Shown here one piece after another: positions 1-7,220 of a DNA stretch of 38,578 nt. Numbering within the stretch: the first letter of the stretch is position 1; each line of letters begins with the position of its first letter. The position numbers and the translations under genes are program-made. The DNA is from Thermodesulfovibrio sp. (GTDB lineage Bacteria > Nitrospirota > Thermodesulfovibrionia > Thermodesulfovibrionales > UBA6898), in assembly GCA_013824615.1 (NCBI GenBank), contig PNOC01000034.1, positions 1-38,578 of the forward strand. Reading direction: 5' to 3'. The notes under the pieces were generated by a model. It searched no databases. It saw only the letters and a program-made list of their open reading frames with translations, and was not told the DNA's origin.

Positions 1-308
1 AGCTCATTTAGCGGCGTTTCCTGTGATTTCTTGACAAATCCATGAAGAAGCACCATGGTGTCTTTCTCTACAGTGAAAAATGTTCTGGCAATACCGTCCG
101 AGATGTTTGATCTGATTTCCCAAAGGCCCTTTTCAATTTTCCTGATAAGGGGCATGCCGAGAGGCCAGCCAAACTGAGCGGTCTTAATATCCTCGCCGAC
201 GGCTTTTCGATCTTCTCTCCTCAAATCCTTGAGCCATTCCCGCACGGGTTCTGCGCCGCTCTCACTTCGATAGAAAATAACCCGCAGAATAGGCTCTCTA
301 TACTCCAT
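1..308 (-). CDS. HigB/Gp49-like (RelE-superfamily) toxin, partial
   Basis: The reading frame opens at an ATG at 308 and runs off the left edge after about 102 codons without a stop. The translation has the layout of the phage Gp49/HigB-like family (PF05973): an N-terminal FYRSESGAEPVREWL segment, a central IEKGLWEIRS strand pair, and a C-terminal LLHGFVKKSQETP motif. Members of this family are ribosome-dependent mRNA endonucleases of type II toxin-antitoxin systems. In HigBA-type loci the toxin gene comes first and an HTH antitoxin follows, so the antitoxin would lie beyond position 1, which I cannot see. No ribosome-binding site precedes the ATG, and the promoter (separate entry) places the transcription start almost on the start codon. 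The family call is confident; toxicity is not shown. Confidence 0.85.
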   Translation of the reverse strand, partial: MEYREPILRVIFYRSESGAEPVREWLKDLRREDRKAVGEDIKTAQFGWPLGMPLIRKIEKGLWEIRSNISDGIARTFFTVEKDTMVLLHGFVKKSQETPLNE

Positions 309-313
309 GAGGT

Positions 314-342
314 AATGTACCTTAATTGGTACATATTGTCAA
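314..342 (-). promoter_or_regulatory. Promoter with embedded palindromic operator for the toxin gene
   Basis: Read on the minus strand, a consensus -35 TTGACA (337-342) is followed by a 17-bp spacer and a -10 TACATT (314-319). A perfect inverted repeat, ATGTACC-N6-GGTACAT (315-334), fills the spacer and overlaps the -10. This is the placement expected for an autorepressing toxin-antitoxin operator. The -10 ends 5 bases before the start codon, so the mRNA would be leaderless. Confidence 0.7.
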
Positions 343-401
343 CTCTCATCCTGAAAATGCTTTTTAATGCCTCTGGTCCTGCTCCCGTTGCACGATAATT
401 C

Positions 402-410
402 TGATACAAT
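402..410 (+). promoter_or_regulatory. Extended -10 promoter for the FabG-like gene
   Basis: TGATACAAT matches the extended -10 pattern (TG-N-TACAAT). No good -35 is visible. The predicted start of transcription, near 417, is about 3 bases before the ATG at 420, and no Shine-Dalgarno sequence is present, so this mRNA too may be nearly leaderless. Confidence 0.45.
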
Positions 411-419
411 AACATCACG

Positions 420-1136
420 ATGAATACAAAGATCGCCCTTATCACCGGGGCCTCCAGGGGGCTCGGCAGGACAATAGCCCTGACCCTTGCCAGGCATGGA
501 TTCACTATAATTGTCAATTATCTCTCTGCGCAGGACAAAGCTGAAGAGGTTGCCCGGACTGCTGGTGGAAGTTCCTGTACCATCAGGGCCGATGTGGGCG
601 ACAGCGAACAGGTAACGGCACTGGCAGCTGAGATCGAAGACCGTTTCGGGCAGCTTGACGTTCTTGTCAACAACGCAGGAATAACTGCGGACAACATACT
701 TTTGAGGCAGACCGAAGAGGAGTGGGACCGCGTCATCAAGACTAACCTCACCGGATGCTTCCTCATAACCAGGTCCCTGAGTCCGCTCATGATTAAAACC
801 GGCGGGGGGCATATCATCAATATCGCCTCTCATTCAGGCATAAAGGGCAAGGCCGGACAGCCTGCCTATAGCGCATCGAAGGCCGGTATCATCGGGTTAA
901 CGCTCTCTTCGGCGGAGGAACTTGCGGAGTACAGTATTCGGGTCAATGCTGTAATGCCGGGTTATCTTCCAACAGATATGGGCAGTCTTTCGGAGCGGGC
1001 AATGAACGAGGCCCGGGCAAAAAGTCTCCTGAAGTGTCTCTCCAGCGACCAGGAAACAGCAGATTTCATTGCGTATCTGGTGACTACTGCACACATCACC
1101 GGTCAGGTCTTCAGTCTCGACAGCAGGTTATTCTGA
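420..1136 (+). CDS. 3-oxoacyl-ACP reductase-like short-chain dehydrogenase (FabG-like)
   Basis: A 238-residue classical SDR. The N-terminal TGASRGLG motif (residues 9-16) binds the dinucleotide, NNAG (84-87) stabilises the central sheet, and the catalytic set is visible as N109, S137, Y150 and K154 in YSASK. These features match NADPH-dependent 3-oxoacyl-ACP reductases of fatty-acid synthesis, which reduce beta-ketoacyl-ACP to the 3-hydroxy form in the cytosol. FabG homologues are hard to separate from other SDRs by sequence. The next gene on the strand is bioD, so this could be a dedicated reductase for pimeloyl-ACP synthesis, as extra fatty-acid genes occur in the biotin clusters of some anaerobes; that is inference. 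The protein is slightly shorter than the usual 245 residues, and its C-terminus is intact. Confidence 0.85.
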   Translation: MNTKIALITGASRGLGRTIALTLARHGFTIIVNYLSAQDKAEEVARTAGGSSCTIRADVGDSEQVTALAAEIEDRFGQLDVLVNNAGITADNILLRQTEEEWDRVIKTNLTGCFLITRSLSPLMIKTGGGHIINIASHSGIKGKAGQPAYSASKAGIIGLTLSSAEELAEYSIRVNAVMPGYLPTDMGSLSERAMNEARAKSLLKCLSSDQETADFIAYLVTTAHITGQVFSLDSRLF

Positions 1137-1142
1137 TATAAT
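1134..1142 (+). promoter_or_regulatory. Extended -10 promoter candidate for bioD
   Basis: TGATATAAT is an exact extended -10 match and overlaps the stop codon of the FabG-like gene. No convincing -35 lies upstream. Transcription from here would cross the repeat pair at 1164-1250 before reaching bioD. Confidence 0.4.
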
Positions 1143-1163
1143 AGACTTAACTATTCTGGTTGA

Positions 1164-1250
1164 CTGGATTCCCCGATCAAGTCGGGGAATGACAGACAAA
1201 ATCATACCGATATACTTGTCATCCTCGGGCTTGACCCGGGGATCCAGGAT
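1164..1250. repeat. Inverted pair of dRS3-like palindromic repeats
   Basis: Two related hairpin units face each other. Unit 1 has arms ATTCCCCGA (1168-1176) and TCGGGGAAT (1182-1190). Unit 2 has arms ATCCTCGGG (1221-1229) and CCCGGGGAT (1235-1243). The reverse complement of unit 2 matches unit 1 over about 32 bases, including flanking CTGGAT and ATGACA. A third solitary unit lies at 34714-34741. The core resembles the ATTCCC-N8-GGGAAT element named dRS3 in Neisseria, and similar units are scattered in many genomes. Confidence 0.75.
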
Positions 1251-1313
1251 GTTGAAGTACAACAGAGATCATTTTTTGCCGAGCAACCGACGGATAGTTA
1301 TTGCGGGGGTAAT

Positions 1314-2018
1314 ATGCCAAAAGGTTTTTTTGTAACCGGGACAGACACGGGCGTGGGCAAGACTATTATGTCCATGGCGCTCATCAGGGCACTGGAGATG
1401 CTCGGCATCAGGGTCGGGGCCATGAAGCCGATTGAGTCCGGCTGCGGCCGGGAAGGCGATGTTCTCATACCCTTCGACGGCATGGCGTTGAAACAGACCG
1501 CCCGCATGGAAGAACCTGCCACACTCATAACACCATGCTGTTTCGAATCCCCACTGGCGCCTTTTCCTGCATCCGAGATTGAATTGAGAAAAGTAAACAT
1601 CCCTGCCATAAAAAATGCCTTTGCAAAATTGGCACAGAAATACGAGGCGATGGTTGTGGAAGGCGTCGGCGGTCTCCTGGTGCCGATCAAAAAAAACTAT
1701 GCAGTCATCAACCTCGCCGCGGATATCGGGCTCCCCCTGCTCGTTGTGGCAAAGCCGGGCCTCGGGACGATTAACCACACGCTGCTGACCGTCAAGTACG
1801 CCCTGCGCGAAGGCCTGACCGTGGCAGGAGTGATAATCAACTACACCATGCCTCCTGAAAATAATTTAGCCGAAGAAACAAATGTGCAGGTTCTAAATAA
1901 AATCTGCCCGGTCCCGGTTATCGGCATATCTCCATATCTGAAAAACATAACGGAAGAGGCTTTGGAAAAAACAGTTCGAAAGAATTTCGATATGCAGGTA
2001 CTGAGAAGATATTTGTAA
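1314..2018 (+). CDS. bioD: ATP-dependent dethiobiotin synthetase BioD
   Basis: This 234-residue protein has the family's usual length. The P-loop GTDTGVGKT (residues 9-17) and the KPIESG motif (K38) near the N-terminus are the BioD signature, and EGVGGLLVPI supplies the second conserved loop. The enzyme closes the ureido ring of dethiobiotin from 7,8-diaminopelargonic acid, CO2 and ATP, the penultimate step of biotin synthesis, in the cytosol. The ATG is preceded by a GGGGG ribosome-binding site at suitable spacing. No other bio gene is present in the window. The FabG-like gene 180 bases upstream is on the same strand and separated by a repeat pair, so common transcription is uncertain. The gene converges with the kinase gene ending at 2098, and no clear terminator separates them. 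Confidence 0.95.
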   Translation: MPKGFFVTGTDTGVGKTIMSMALIRALEMLGIRVGAMKPIESGCGREGDVLIPFDGMALKQTARMEEPATLITPCCFESPLAPFPASEIELRKVNIPAIKNAFAKLAQKYEAMVVEGVGGLLVPIKKNYAVINLAADIGLPLLVVAKPGLGTINHTLLTVKYALREGLTVAGVIINYTMPPENNLAEETNVQVLNKICPVPVIGISPYLKNITEEALEKTVRKNFDMQVLRRYL

Positions 2019-2097
2019 GGGAACCTCAAGCCATCCAGGTTCATTTTCCAGGCCATTCCTGCACGGCGGGCGCTCTGCAGGGAGTTCCGACAGGCAA

Positions 2098-4335
2098 TCA
2101 GTCCAAGCTGTTTCTGTCCAGCATCTCTCTTATTTTGGCCAGAAGATCGTGCGGGGTTACCGGTTTTGAGATGAAGTCCATATTTTCTTCCAGCACCCCT
2201 CTTGTATTGATTACGTCAGCAGTATATCCGCTCGTGAAGAGAATTTTCATATCAGGACGTATCTCTTTGATATGATCATAAACCTCTTTTCCGCTTTTCT
2301 TCGGCATGATAACATCAAGGATGACAAGCTGGATACTGCCCGCAAACTCATCAAATCTGTTTATCGCATTCTCTCCATCAACTGCCGCAACGACCGTATA
2401 GCCAAATCCCTCGAGCACGCTGTGCATCAGCCCCCGTACTTCGTCATTATCCTCGGCAACCAGGATGGTCTCTGTCCCGCCTTTCGGCCCGGCCACCGCT
2501 ACGGTCTTTACCCCTTCAGCCGCTGCCTCGGTCAGGGGCAGATAAACCCTGAAGGTCGTCCCTCTGCCGGGTTCACTGTATACACTGATATGGCCATTAT
2601 GCTGCTTGACTATCCCATACGCCATGGACAGTCCGAGCCCCGTGCCCTTTCCAATCTCTTTGGTCGTAAAAAAGGGATCAAATATCTTCTGTCTTGTTGC
2701 TTCATCCATGCCCTGCCCGGAATCAGTCACCGCGACCATGGCATAGAGGCCGGGCTTCTCAATTATGTTGGCCGCAATATAATCTTCGCCAAGCTGCACT
2801 ATTTCTGTGCTGACCGAAAGCTGACCACCCCGGGGCATGGCATCGCGGGCGTTTGTGCAGAGATTCATCAGCACCTGCTCAATCTGGCCGGGATCAACGG
2901 TAACCGTCAAGTTCCTTTCTGAAAGAAGAGTCTTAAACTCAATATCCTCCCCGATCAGCCTCATCAGGAGCTTCTCAATGCCCCTGATAAGCCGGTTCAG
3001 GTCTGTCTGCTTCGGACTAATCACCTGTTTTCTGCTGAAGGCAAGAAGCTGCCTGGTCAGGTCAGCCGATTTTTCAGCAGAATTGAGTATCTGAATCACC
3101 AGAGATCTGAGGGGACTGTTATTCTCGATCTGCATGTCCAGCAGGCTGCCGCAGCCGATTATGACCTGCAGCATATTATTGAAATCATGGGCCACGCCAC
3201 CGGCAAGATGTCCGACCGCTTCCATCTTCTGTGCCTGCTGCAACTGTATTTCGAGCTTCTGTTTTTCATGTTCTGCCTCACGTCGCTCGGAAATATCTCT
3301 GGCCAGCCCCATAATAAAACTATGCCCGCTGATTTCCTGCAGTCCCATACGTATCTCGACCGGGAAATGAGTGTTGTCCTTTCTCTGGTGCAGGCTTTCA
3401 CAGGTGATGGGAGCAAAAGGCCGCAGGTCTGCCCAGGGCTTTTGCTGCAATTCACCGTCCCGGCCACCTGGCTCGATATCACTGAGCGTCATGCCGCTGA
3501 GCAGCTCCTGCCGCGAATAACCGAGACTCGCACAGGCCTGCTGGTTGACATCAATGATCACCCCCTGGGGATCAAAAAGAAAAAAAGCATCAACAGCCTG
3601 ATCAACAAGAGTATGAAAACGCTTCTCGCTCTCGAATAGTTCAGCGTTTCTCTTTTCGATCTTCCCGATCATCGCATTGAAAGAGTCGACGAGCTGTCCC
3701 ACCTCGTCATTGCCCTGTTTCTCGGCCCGCAGCGAGTAATCCTGCTGTTGCGAGATCTGCCTGGCTGACGAAGCAAGAGACAGAATGGGTTCGGCTATCA
3801 GCCTCTGCATATAGGAGATCAGCAGGGAGGCCAGACCAAGGGAGATCAGCACCACCAGAAGCATCATCGACAAAGCAAACAGGCGATTCCTGCTGATTGC
3901 TCTCATATCGTCGAACAAGGTAAGGGACCCGATCACCGTGCCACCCACGGTAATATTCCGGCTTACCTTCAAAAAACCGGGCACTGTTTTGTCCGAAGGA
4001 TCATCAGGTTTTTGAGTATCGCCGCCGGGGGGCGTTCCATACAGCGCAAAAATGTTGCCGGCCTGATCCCTGACAACCGCATACTTCACCGAACTGTTGA
4101 CCGACAGGGAAGCGAGGACACGCTCGGCATCCTCAGGGATCCGGAAGGCCAGGGAAGCCTCGCAATTACGGGCTATGACTTGCGCCAGCCCCGTAATCCC
4201 CTCTTCATACGACTGCCGGAAATGGGCTGTCGTCATGACATAAAAAATAATACAGGAGATCAGCACGGCAGCGGCTCCTGCTCCGAGCAGAAGCACCGTC
4301 AGCTTCTTCCCTATGGTCATATCCCTGAACTTCAT
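2098..4335 (-). CDS. CHASE8-type hybrid sensor histidine kinase (HAMP-PAS-HisKA-HATPase-REC)
   Basis: I start this 745-residue protein at the ATG at 4335; upstream in-frame codons overlap the preceding gene. Order: membrane helix near residues 11-33; a periplasmic segment with the GLAQVIARNCEASLAF and AVVRDQAGNIFALY motifs typical of CHASE8 sensors; a second helix near 150; HAMP; PAS; HisKA with phosphoacceptor H383 (AHDFNN); HATPase with N-box NLCTNARDAMP and G-boxes; and a C-terminal receiver with D674 (VILDVIMP). It should autophosphorylate in response to an envelope signal and pass phosphate to its own receiver, with unknown further partners. It is the last gene of the TonB receptor/YfiR operon. 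CHASE8 with HAMP is also the sensory half of the diguanylate cyclase YfiN, so a link to the upstream YfiR protein is plausible. Confidence 0.9.
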   Translation of the reverse strand: MKFRDMTIGKKLTVLLLGAGAAAVLISCIIFYVMTTAHFRQSYEEGITGLAQVIARNCEASLAFRIPEDAERVLASLSVNSSVKYAVVRDQAGNIFALYGTPPGGDTQKPDDPSDKTVPGFLKVSRNITVGGTVIGSLTLFDDMRAISRNRLFALSMMLLVVLISLGLASLLISYMQRLIAEPILSLASSARQISQQQDYSLRAEKQGNDEVGQLVDSFNAMIGKIEKRNAELFESEKRFHTLVDQAVDAFFLFDPQGVIIDVNQQACASLGYSRQELLSGMTLSDIEPGGRDGELQQKPWADLRPFAPITCESLHQRKDNTHFPVEIRMGLQEISGHSFIMGLARDISERREAEHEKQKLEIQLQQAQKMEAVGHLAGGVAHDFNNMLQVIIGCGSLLDMQIENNSPLRSLVIQILNSAEKSADLTRQLLAFSRKQVISPKQTDLNRLIRGIEKLLMRLIGEDIEFKTLLSERNLTVTVDPGQIEQVLMNLCTNARDAMPRGGQLSVSTEIVQLGEDYIAANIIEKPGLYAMVAVTDSGQGMDEATRQKIFDPFFTTKEIGKGTGLGLSMAYGIVKQHNGHISVYSEPGRGTTFRVYLPLTEAAAEGVKTVAVAGPKGGTETILVAEDNDEVRGLMHSVLEGFGYTVVAAVDGENAINRFDEFAGSIQLVILDVIMPKKSGKEVYDHIKEIRPDMKILFTSGYTADVINTRGVLEENMDFISKPVTPHDLLAKIREMLDRNSLD

Positions 4336-4370
4336 TGCCCGAGGGCACTCTTCCCGGCAAACACCATGAC

Positions 4371-4961
4371 TCAGGGTCCTTCGACGATCCGGACCGCAAT
4401 CGTCAGCAACTGAGCACTTAAACGGAGTCCTGCCCTGTCCGAAGCCGCCCGGTTGATCGTCCAGCGGATCTTTCCTCCGCTCTGCACCAGATTGATCATA
4501 CCGCCTGCTGATATAAAATTCTCCGTGTCGGCCACCGTGAGCACCGGAGAATCCTTCAGTCTGGCGATAATCCGCCTGAAATTCCCTTTTTCGGTCTGAC
4601 TCACGAAAAGAAGATGACACTCGCCGAAATCCATATGATCCTGGTAGGGGCCGTACTGGATAATCCTGACCGGCTTCATGCCGCTTCTACGCACGTCCGC
4701 CTGCAAGTCTGCCAGGGCCTCACCAAAGGGAGATTCCCCGACAATGCCGATCACCATGGCACCGTCTTTTGACACGGTGCGCCTGGATTCAGGCCACTGC
4801 ACAAACTGGAGGAAATTATAGAGGTAGACCGCCTTGAGTTCGTATTCCCTAACCGACGGCTGCTCGGCATAACTGACCCGCTGCAGCGGAACGGCCGACA
4901 CAAAAGAGAAGGTGCAGGAAAAAATTATACCGCAGAGTACGAAATTTCTGAAACGTTTCAG
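4371..4961 (-). CDS. YfiR-like periplasmic protein (DUF4154), CTG start
   Basis: A 196-residue secreted protein. The mature part has the DUF4154 pattern: an EYELKAVYLYNFLQFVQWP opening, GIVGESPFGEAL, a CHLLFVSQ strand, and a C-terminal NLVQSGGKIRWTINRAAS stretch. YfiR of Pseudomonas is the periplasmic repressor of the membrane cyclase YfiN. No ATG exists in this frame. A GTG at 4901 would cut through the signal peptide, whereas a CTG at 4961 restores a full one (KRFR, then a hydrophobic core ending before AEQ). That CTG overlaps the TonB receptor's TGA stop (CTGA) and lies 8 bases after GAGGT, so translational coupling is likely. The adjacent CHASE8 kinase is the natural partner. The domain call is firm; the CTG start is inferred. 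Confidence 0.82.
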   Translation of the reverse strand: MKRFRNFVLCGIIFSCTFSFVSAVPLQRVSYAEQPSVREYELKAVYLYNFLQFVQWPESRRTVSKDGAMVIGIVGESPFGEALADLQADVRRSGMKPVRIIQYGPYQDHMDFGECHLLFVSQTEKGNFRRIIARLKDSPVLTVADTENFISAGGMINLVQSGGKIRWTINRAASDRAGLRLSAQLLTIAVRIVEGP

Positions 4962-7048
4962 AAGCTATACCTCAGTTCAGCCCAGAAACTGCGATGCTGC
5001 AGGGGGTAGTCATTCGGGATCACGGCAGGACCTGGTTCGCGTGCATCGTTGTCAAAAAGATTTCTCACCGCAACGGCCAAATCACAGTGTTTTAGTATGT
5101 TCTTCTTCCTCAGCGTCATATTGACAAGGTCGTAATCCTTTATCTTCGGTCTCGTGTCGCCTGCTGCCCGGTGACGGTCCATGACTCTGAAATACTGGCC
5201 GTCAACAGACCACTCAGGCATGAATTTCCAGTGTGCATTTGCATAGAACTTCATGGCGGGCACATCAGGAACAACAGCCCCTGTGGCAGAGTCGGTCGAC
5301 CGCTGATACGAGAAATTGGCGCGAAGTTTCAGGGCTTCAGTCGCGACCCACTCGGTCTCGACCTCGAAACCCCGTCCCTTCTGGTCACGGGCATTCTGAG
5401 CTGTTTTTGTAGTCGCCGGTGCAGGATCAGCCAGATAGTCAATTAGTCCCTTAATGCGGTACTCAAAGAGATTCAGCCCGAACCGTAAGGCTCGGAGCGG
5501 ACGATAATCAAAGGCAAGTTCGTATGTGTTTATAGTCTCGGCGTCAAGATTGTTATTGCCTATAGTGGCCGGGTTATTCTGCTGATGCAGTTCCCCGAAT
5601 GTCGGGGGCCTGAAGGCCCTGCCATAGAGCAGCTTGGTAACCAGTTCGGGCGCTGTCTTCCAGACGATGGCAATCCTCGGGCTGATGGCGTTACCGAAGT
5701 CGGAATAGTCGTCATACCGCACTCCTGCAGTCAGTGCCCAGTTCCTGGCAAAGGCCCATTCATCCTGAATTCCGGCATAAGAAAGTCTTCGGTGCTGATC
5801 TTTCAGATATACATACGGCGTATTGGAAATATCCACAAGCGGCCCGAACTGCACCGGAATCCCGGGCCCGTAGTTTTTTTCCTGAAAGGTATCTGTGTTG
5901 AAGTTGTTTATGCCGAATGACAGCCTAATCCTGTGATCGTTGAACTTCCTGTAGTCCCCCGTGAATTCAATGCCCCCATTTAATTCCTTGACTCCGGGAC
6001 GGCCGATGGCATTTCTATAGTCAGGGGGAAAGAAATAAAAAGTATTTCTTCCCCAATTATATGAACCACTGACTCTGGTCGTAAGATCAAAATCCTGCAC
6101 CAGCTCTTTTTCGGTATAGACAAGCGACGCCAGAAGAGCATGACTGTCTGCTCTGCTCCTTCCGCTGTTGAGCGTGTTGCTCACCCCGGCGCCAATGCCA
6201 TTCCCCAGCATCCAGAAGCCATTAAGATTCAGCCGGAACTTCTCCCTTGTTACCGTCAGACTCGTATTGAACGTTTCATAATGCGTATCCAGAGGTCCGG
6301 GGGCCAGAGAGGGATACCCGCTTCCGAGCGCATCTTTCTCTATAATTCTCTTTTTGTCTCCCTCACCTTTTGCATATTCTGCCCCGAGAGCCACATCCCA
6401 GCCTCTATATGAACCGCCATGCTGCGCCCATAGGTCATAGGATCCGAAGGATCCTCCCCGGAATCCCGCATTGCTGCCATTTATATCCCTGCCATCTTTG
6501 GTGATGATGTTTATAGCCCCTGCAAAGGCATCAGCCCCGAGCACGGCAGAGCCTGGTCCCCGGATAATTTCTATCCGTGCAATCGTCGAAACAGGCATCC
6601 TGAAGGAGGCCGGTTTACCCCCGTTATTGTTGCTTTTCAGCGACTGTCCATCGATAAGGAGAAGCACCTGCGGGTTCAGCTGTGAATAGACTCCCCGTAT
6701 GCTCCATGTTGAGGTAAATACATTGGTAGCGCTCGGCTGCACATGCAGTCCCGGTACCGTCTCAAGTATTTCATCGAGTGTTGCTGCCCCCATATCCTCG
6801 ATATCCTGTGCCGTAATTACCGTTGCCACAGAAGGCGCGAGTTTCAGAGGCTTCAGCGTCCCGGTAGCAATAGCAACGTCCAGCTCAATCAGCTCTGCCA
6901 GGCCTTTCGTAAGGAGTGATGCCATGGCAACCGTTTCATCAGTGCCCGAAGACGCCCATCCGGGGGCAGGCGGGAAGATGAAAACAATAAATGCTATTGC
7001 TGCGGCATGCAAAGTCTTTTTCAGGAACCGGGCAGTCGTGATAAACAT
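4958..7048 (-). CDS. TonB-dependent outer-membrane receptor
   Basis: The chosen ATG (7048) follows GATGAGGTTGCC, a good ribosome-binding site, and begins a signal peptide (RFLKKTLHAAAIAFIVF...GWA). The 696-residue product has the plug domain (ATLDEILETVPGLHV, WSIRGV, VLLLIDGQSL, IEIIRGPGSAVLGADAFAGAINIIT) followed by a 22-strand-type barrel ending in an aromatic terminal strand (ELRYSF). A TonB-box-like ELDVAIA lies before the plug. Receptors of this type import siderophores, heme, cobalamin or other scarce ligands using TonB energy; the ligand cannot be read from sequence. No Fur box or cobalamin riboswitch was recognised upstream. The stop codon overlaps the start of the YfiR-like gene, which argues that the receptor works with this envelope sensor. 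Confidence 0.92.
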   Translation of the reverse strand: MFITTARFLKKTLHAAAIAFIVFIFPPAPGWASSGTDETVAMASLLTKGLAELIELDVAIATGTLKPLKLAPSVATVITAQDIEDMGAATLDEILETVPGLHVQPSATNVFTSTWSIRGVYSQLNPQVLLLIDGQSLKSNNNGGKPASFRMPVSTIARIEIIRGPGSAVLGADAFAGAINIITKDGRDINGSNAGFRGGSFGSYDLWAQHGGSYRGWDVALGAEYAKGEGDKKRIIEKDALGSGYPSLAPGPLDTHYETFNTSLTVTREKFRLNLNGFWMLGNGIGAGVSNTLNSGRSRADSHALLASLVYTEKELVQDFDLTTRVSGSYNWGRNTFYFFPPDYRNAIGRPGVKELNGGIEFTGDYRKFNDHRIRLSFGINNFNTDTFQEKNYGPGIPVQFGPLVDISNTPYVYLKDQHRRLSYAGIQDEWAFARNWALTAGVRYDDYSDFGNAISPRIAIVWKTAPELVTKLLYGRAFRPPTFGELHQQNNPATIGNNNLDAETINTYELAFDYRPLRALRFGLNLFEYRIKGLIDYLADPAPATTKTAQNARDQKGRGFEVETEWVATEALKLRANFSYQRSTDSATGAVVPDVPAMKFYANAHWKFMPEWSVDGQYFRVMDRHRAAGDTRPKIKDYDLVNMTLRKKNILKHCDLAVAVRNLFDNDAREPGPAVIPNDYPLQHRSFWAELRYSF

Positions 7049-7165
7049 GGCAACCTCATCAAAATTGATCGTCGTTAGCAGTGCTTTAATGCCAAAGACC
7101 TCCGGCATCTGCGTATGCGCTTCAATGATATCACAATCAGCATAAAAAACCTACCGGCCGGTGTG

Positions 7166-7194
7166 TTGACAGGAGGCGGGCCCGTGGATATTAT
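7166..7194 (+). promoter_or_regulatory. Strong sigma-70-type promoter of the OmpA-family gene
   Basis: TTGACA (7166-7171), a 17-bp spacer, and TATTAT (7189-7194) form a near-consensus promoter 26 bases before the ATG at 7221. A 10-bp perfect palindrome ACCGGCCGGT (7153-7162) sits immediately upstream of the -35 and could be a regulator site. The gene's ribosome-binding site is CGGAGGATCT. Confidence 0.75.
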
Positions 7195-7220
7195 AGTACA
7201 AATAATTTTTCGGAGGATCT

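Noticed and set aside
1164-1250. Possible terminator between the FabG-like gene and bioD
   Set aside because: The hairpins lack a following T-tract on either strand and match a dispersed repeat family.
4336-4620. 95-codon N-terminal extension of the hybrid kinase
   Set aside because: It lies inside the YfiR-like gene in another frame, has no protein-like features, and the ATG at 4335 begins a normal membrane-anchor sequence.
7049-7108. Upstream ATG of the TonB receptor gene
   Set aside because: The added 20 residues precede the signal peptide and would block it; the ATG at 7048 has a proper ribosome-binding site.
7049-7220. Cobalamin riboswitch or Fur box upstream of the TonB receptor
   Set aside because: Neither a B12-box-like motif nor a 19-bp Fur-type palindrome was found in the 172-base divergent region.
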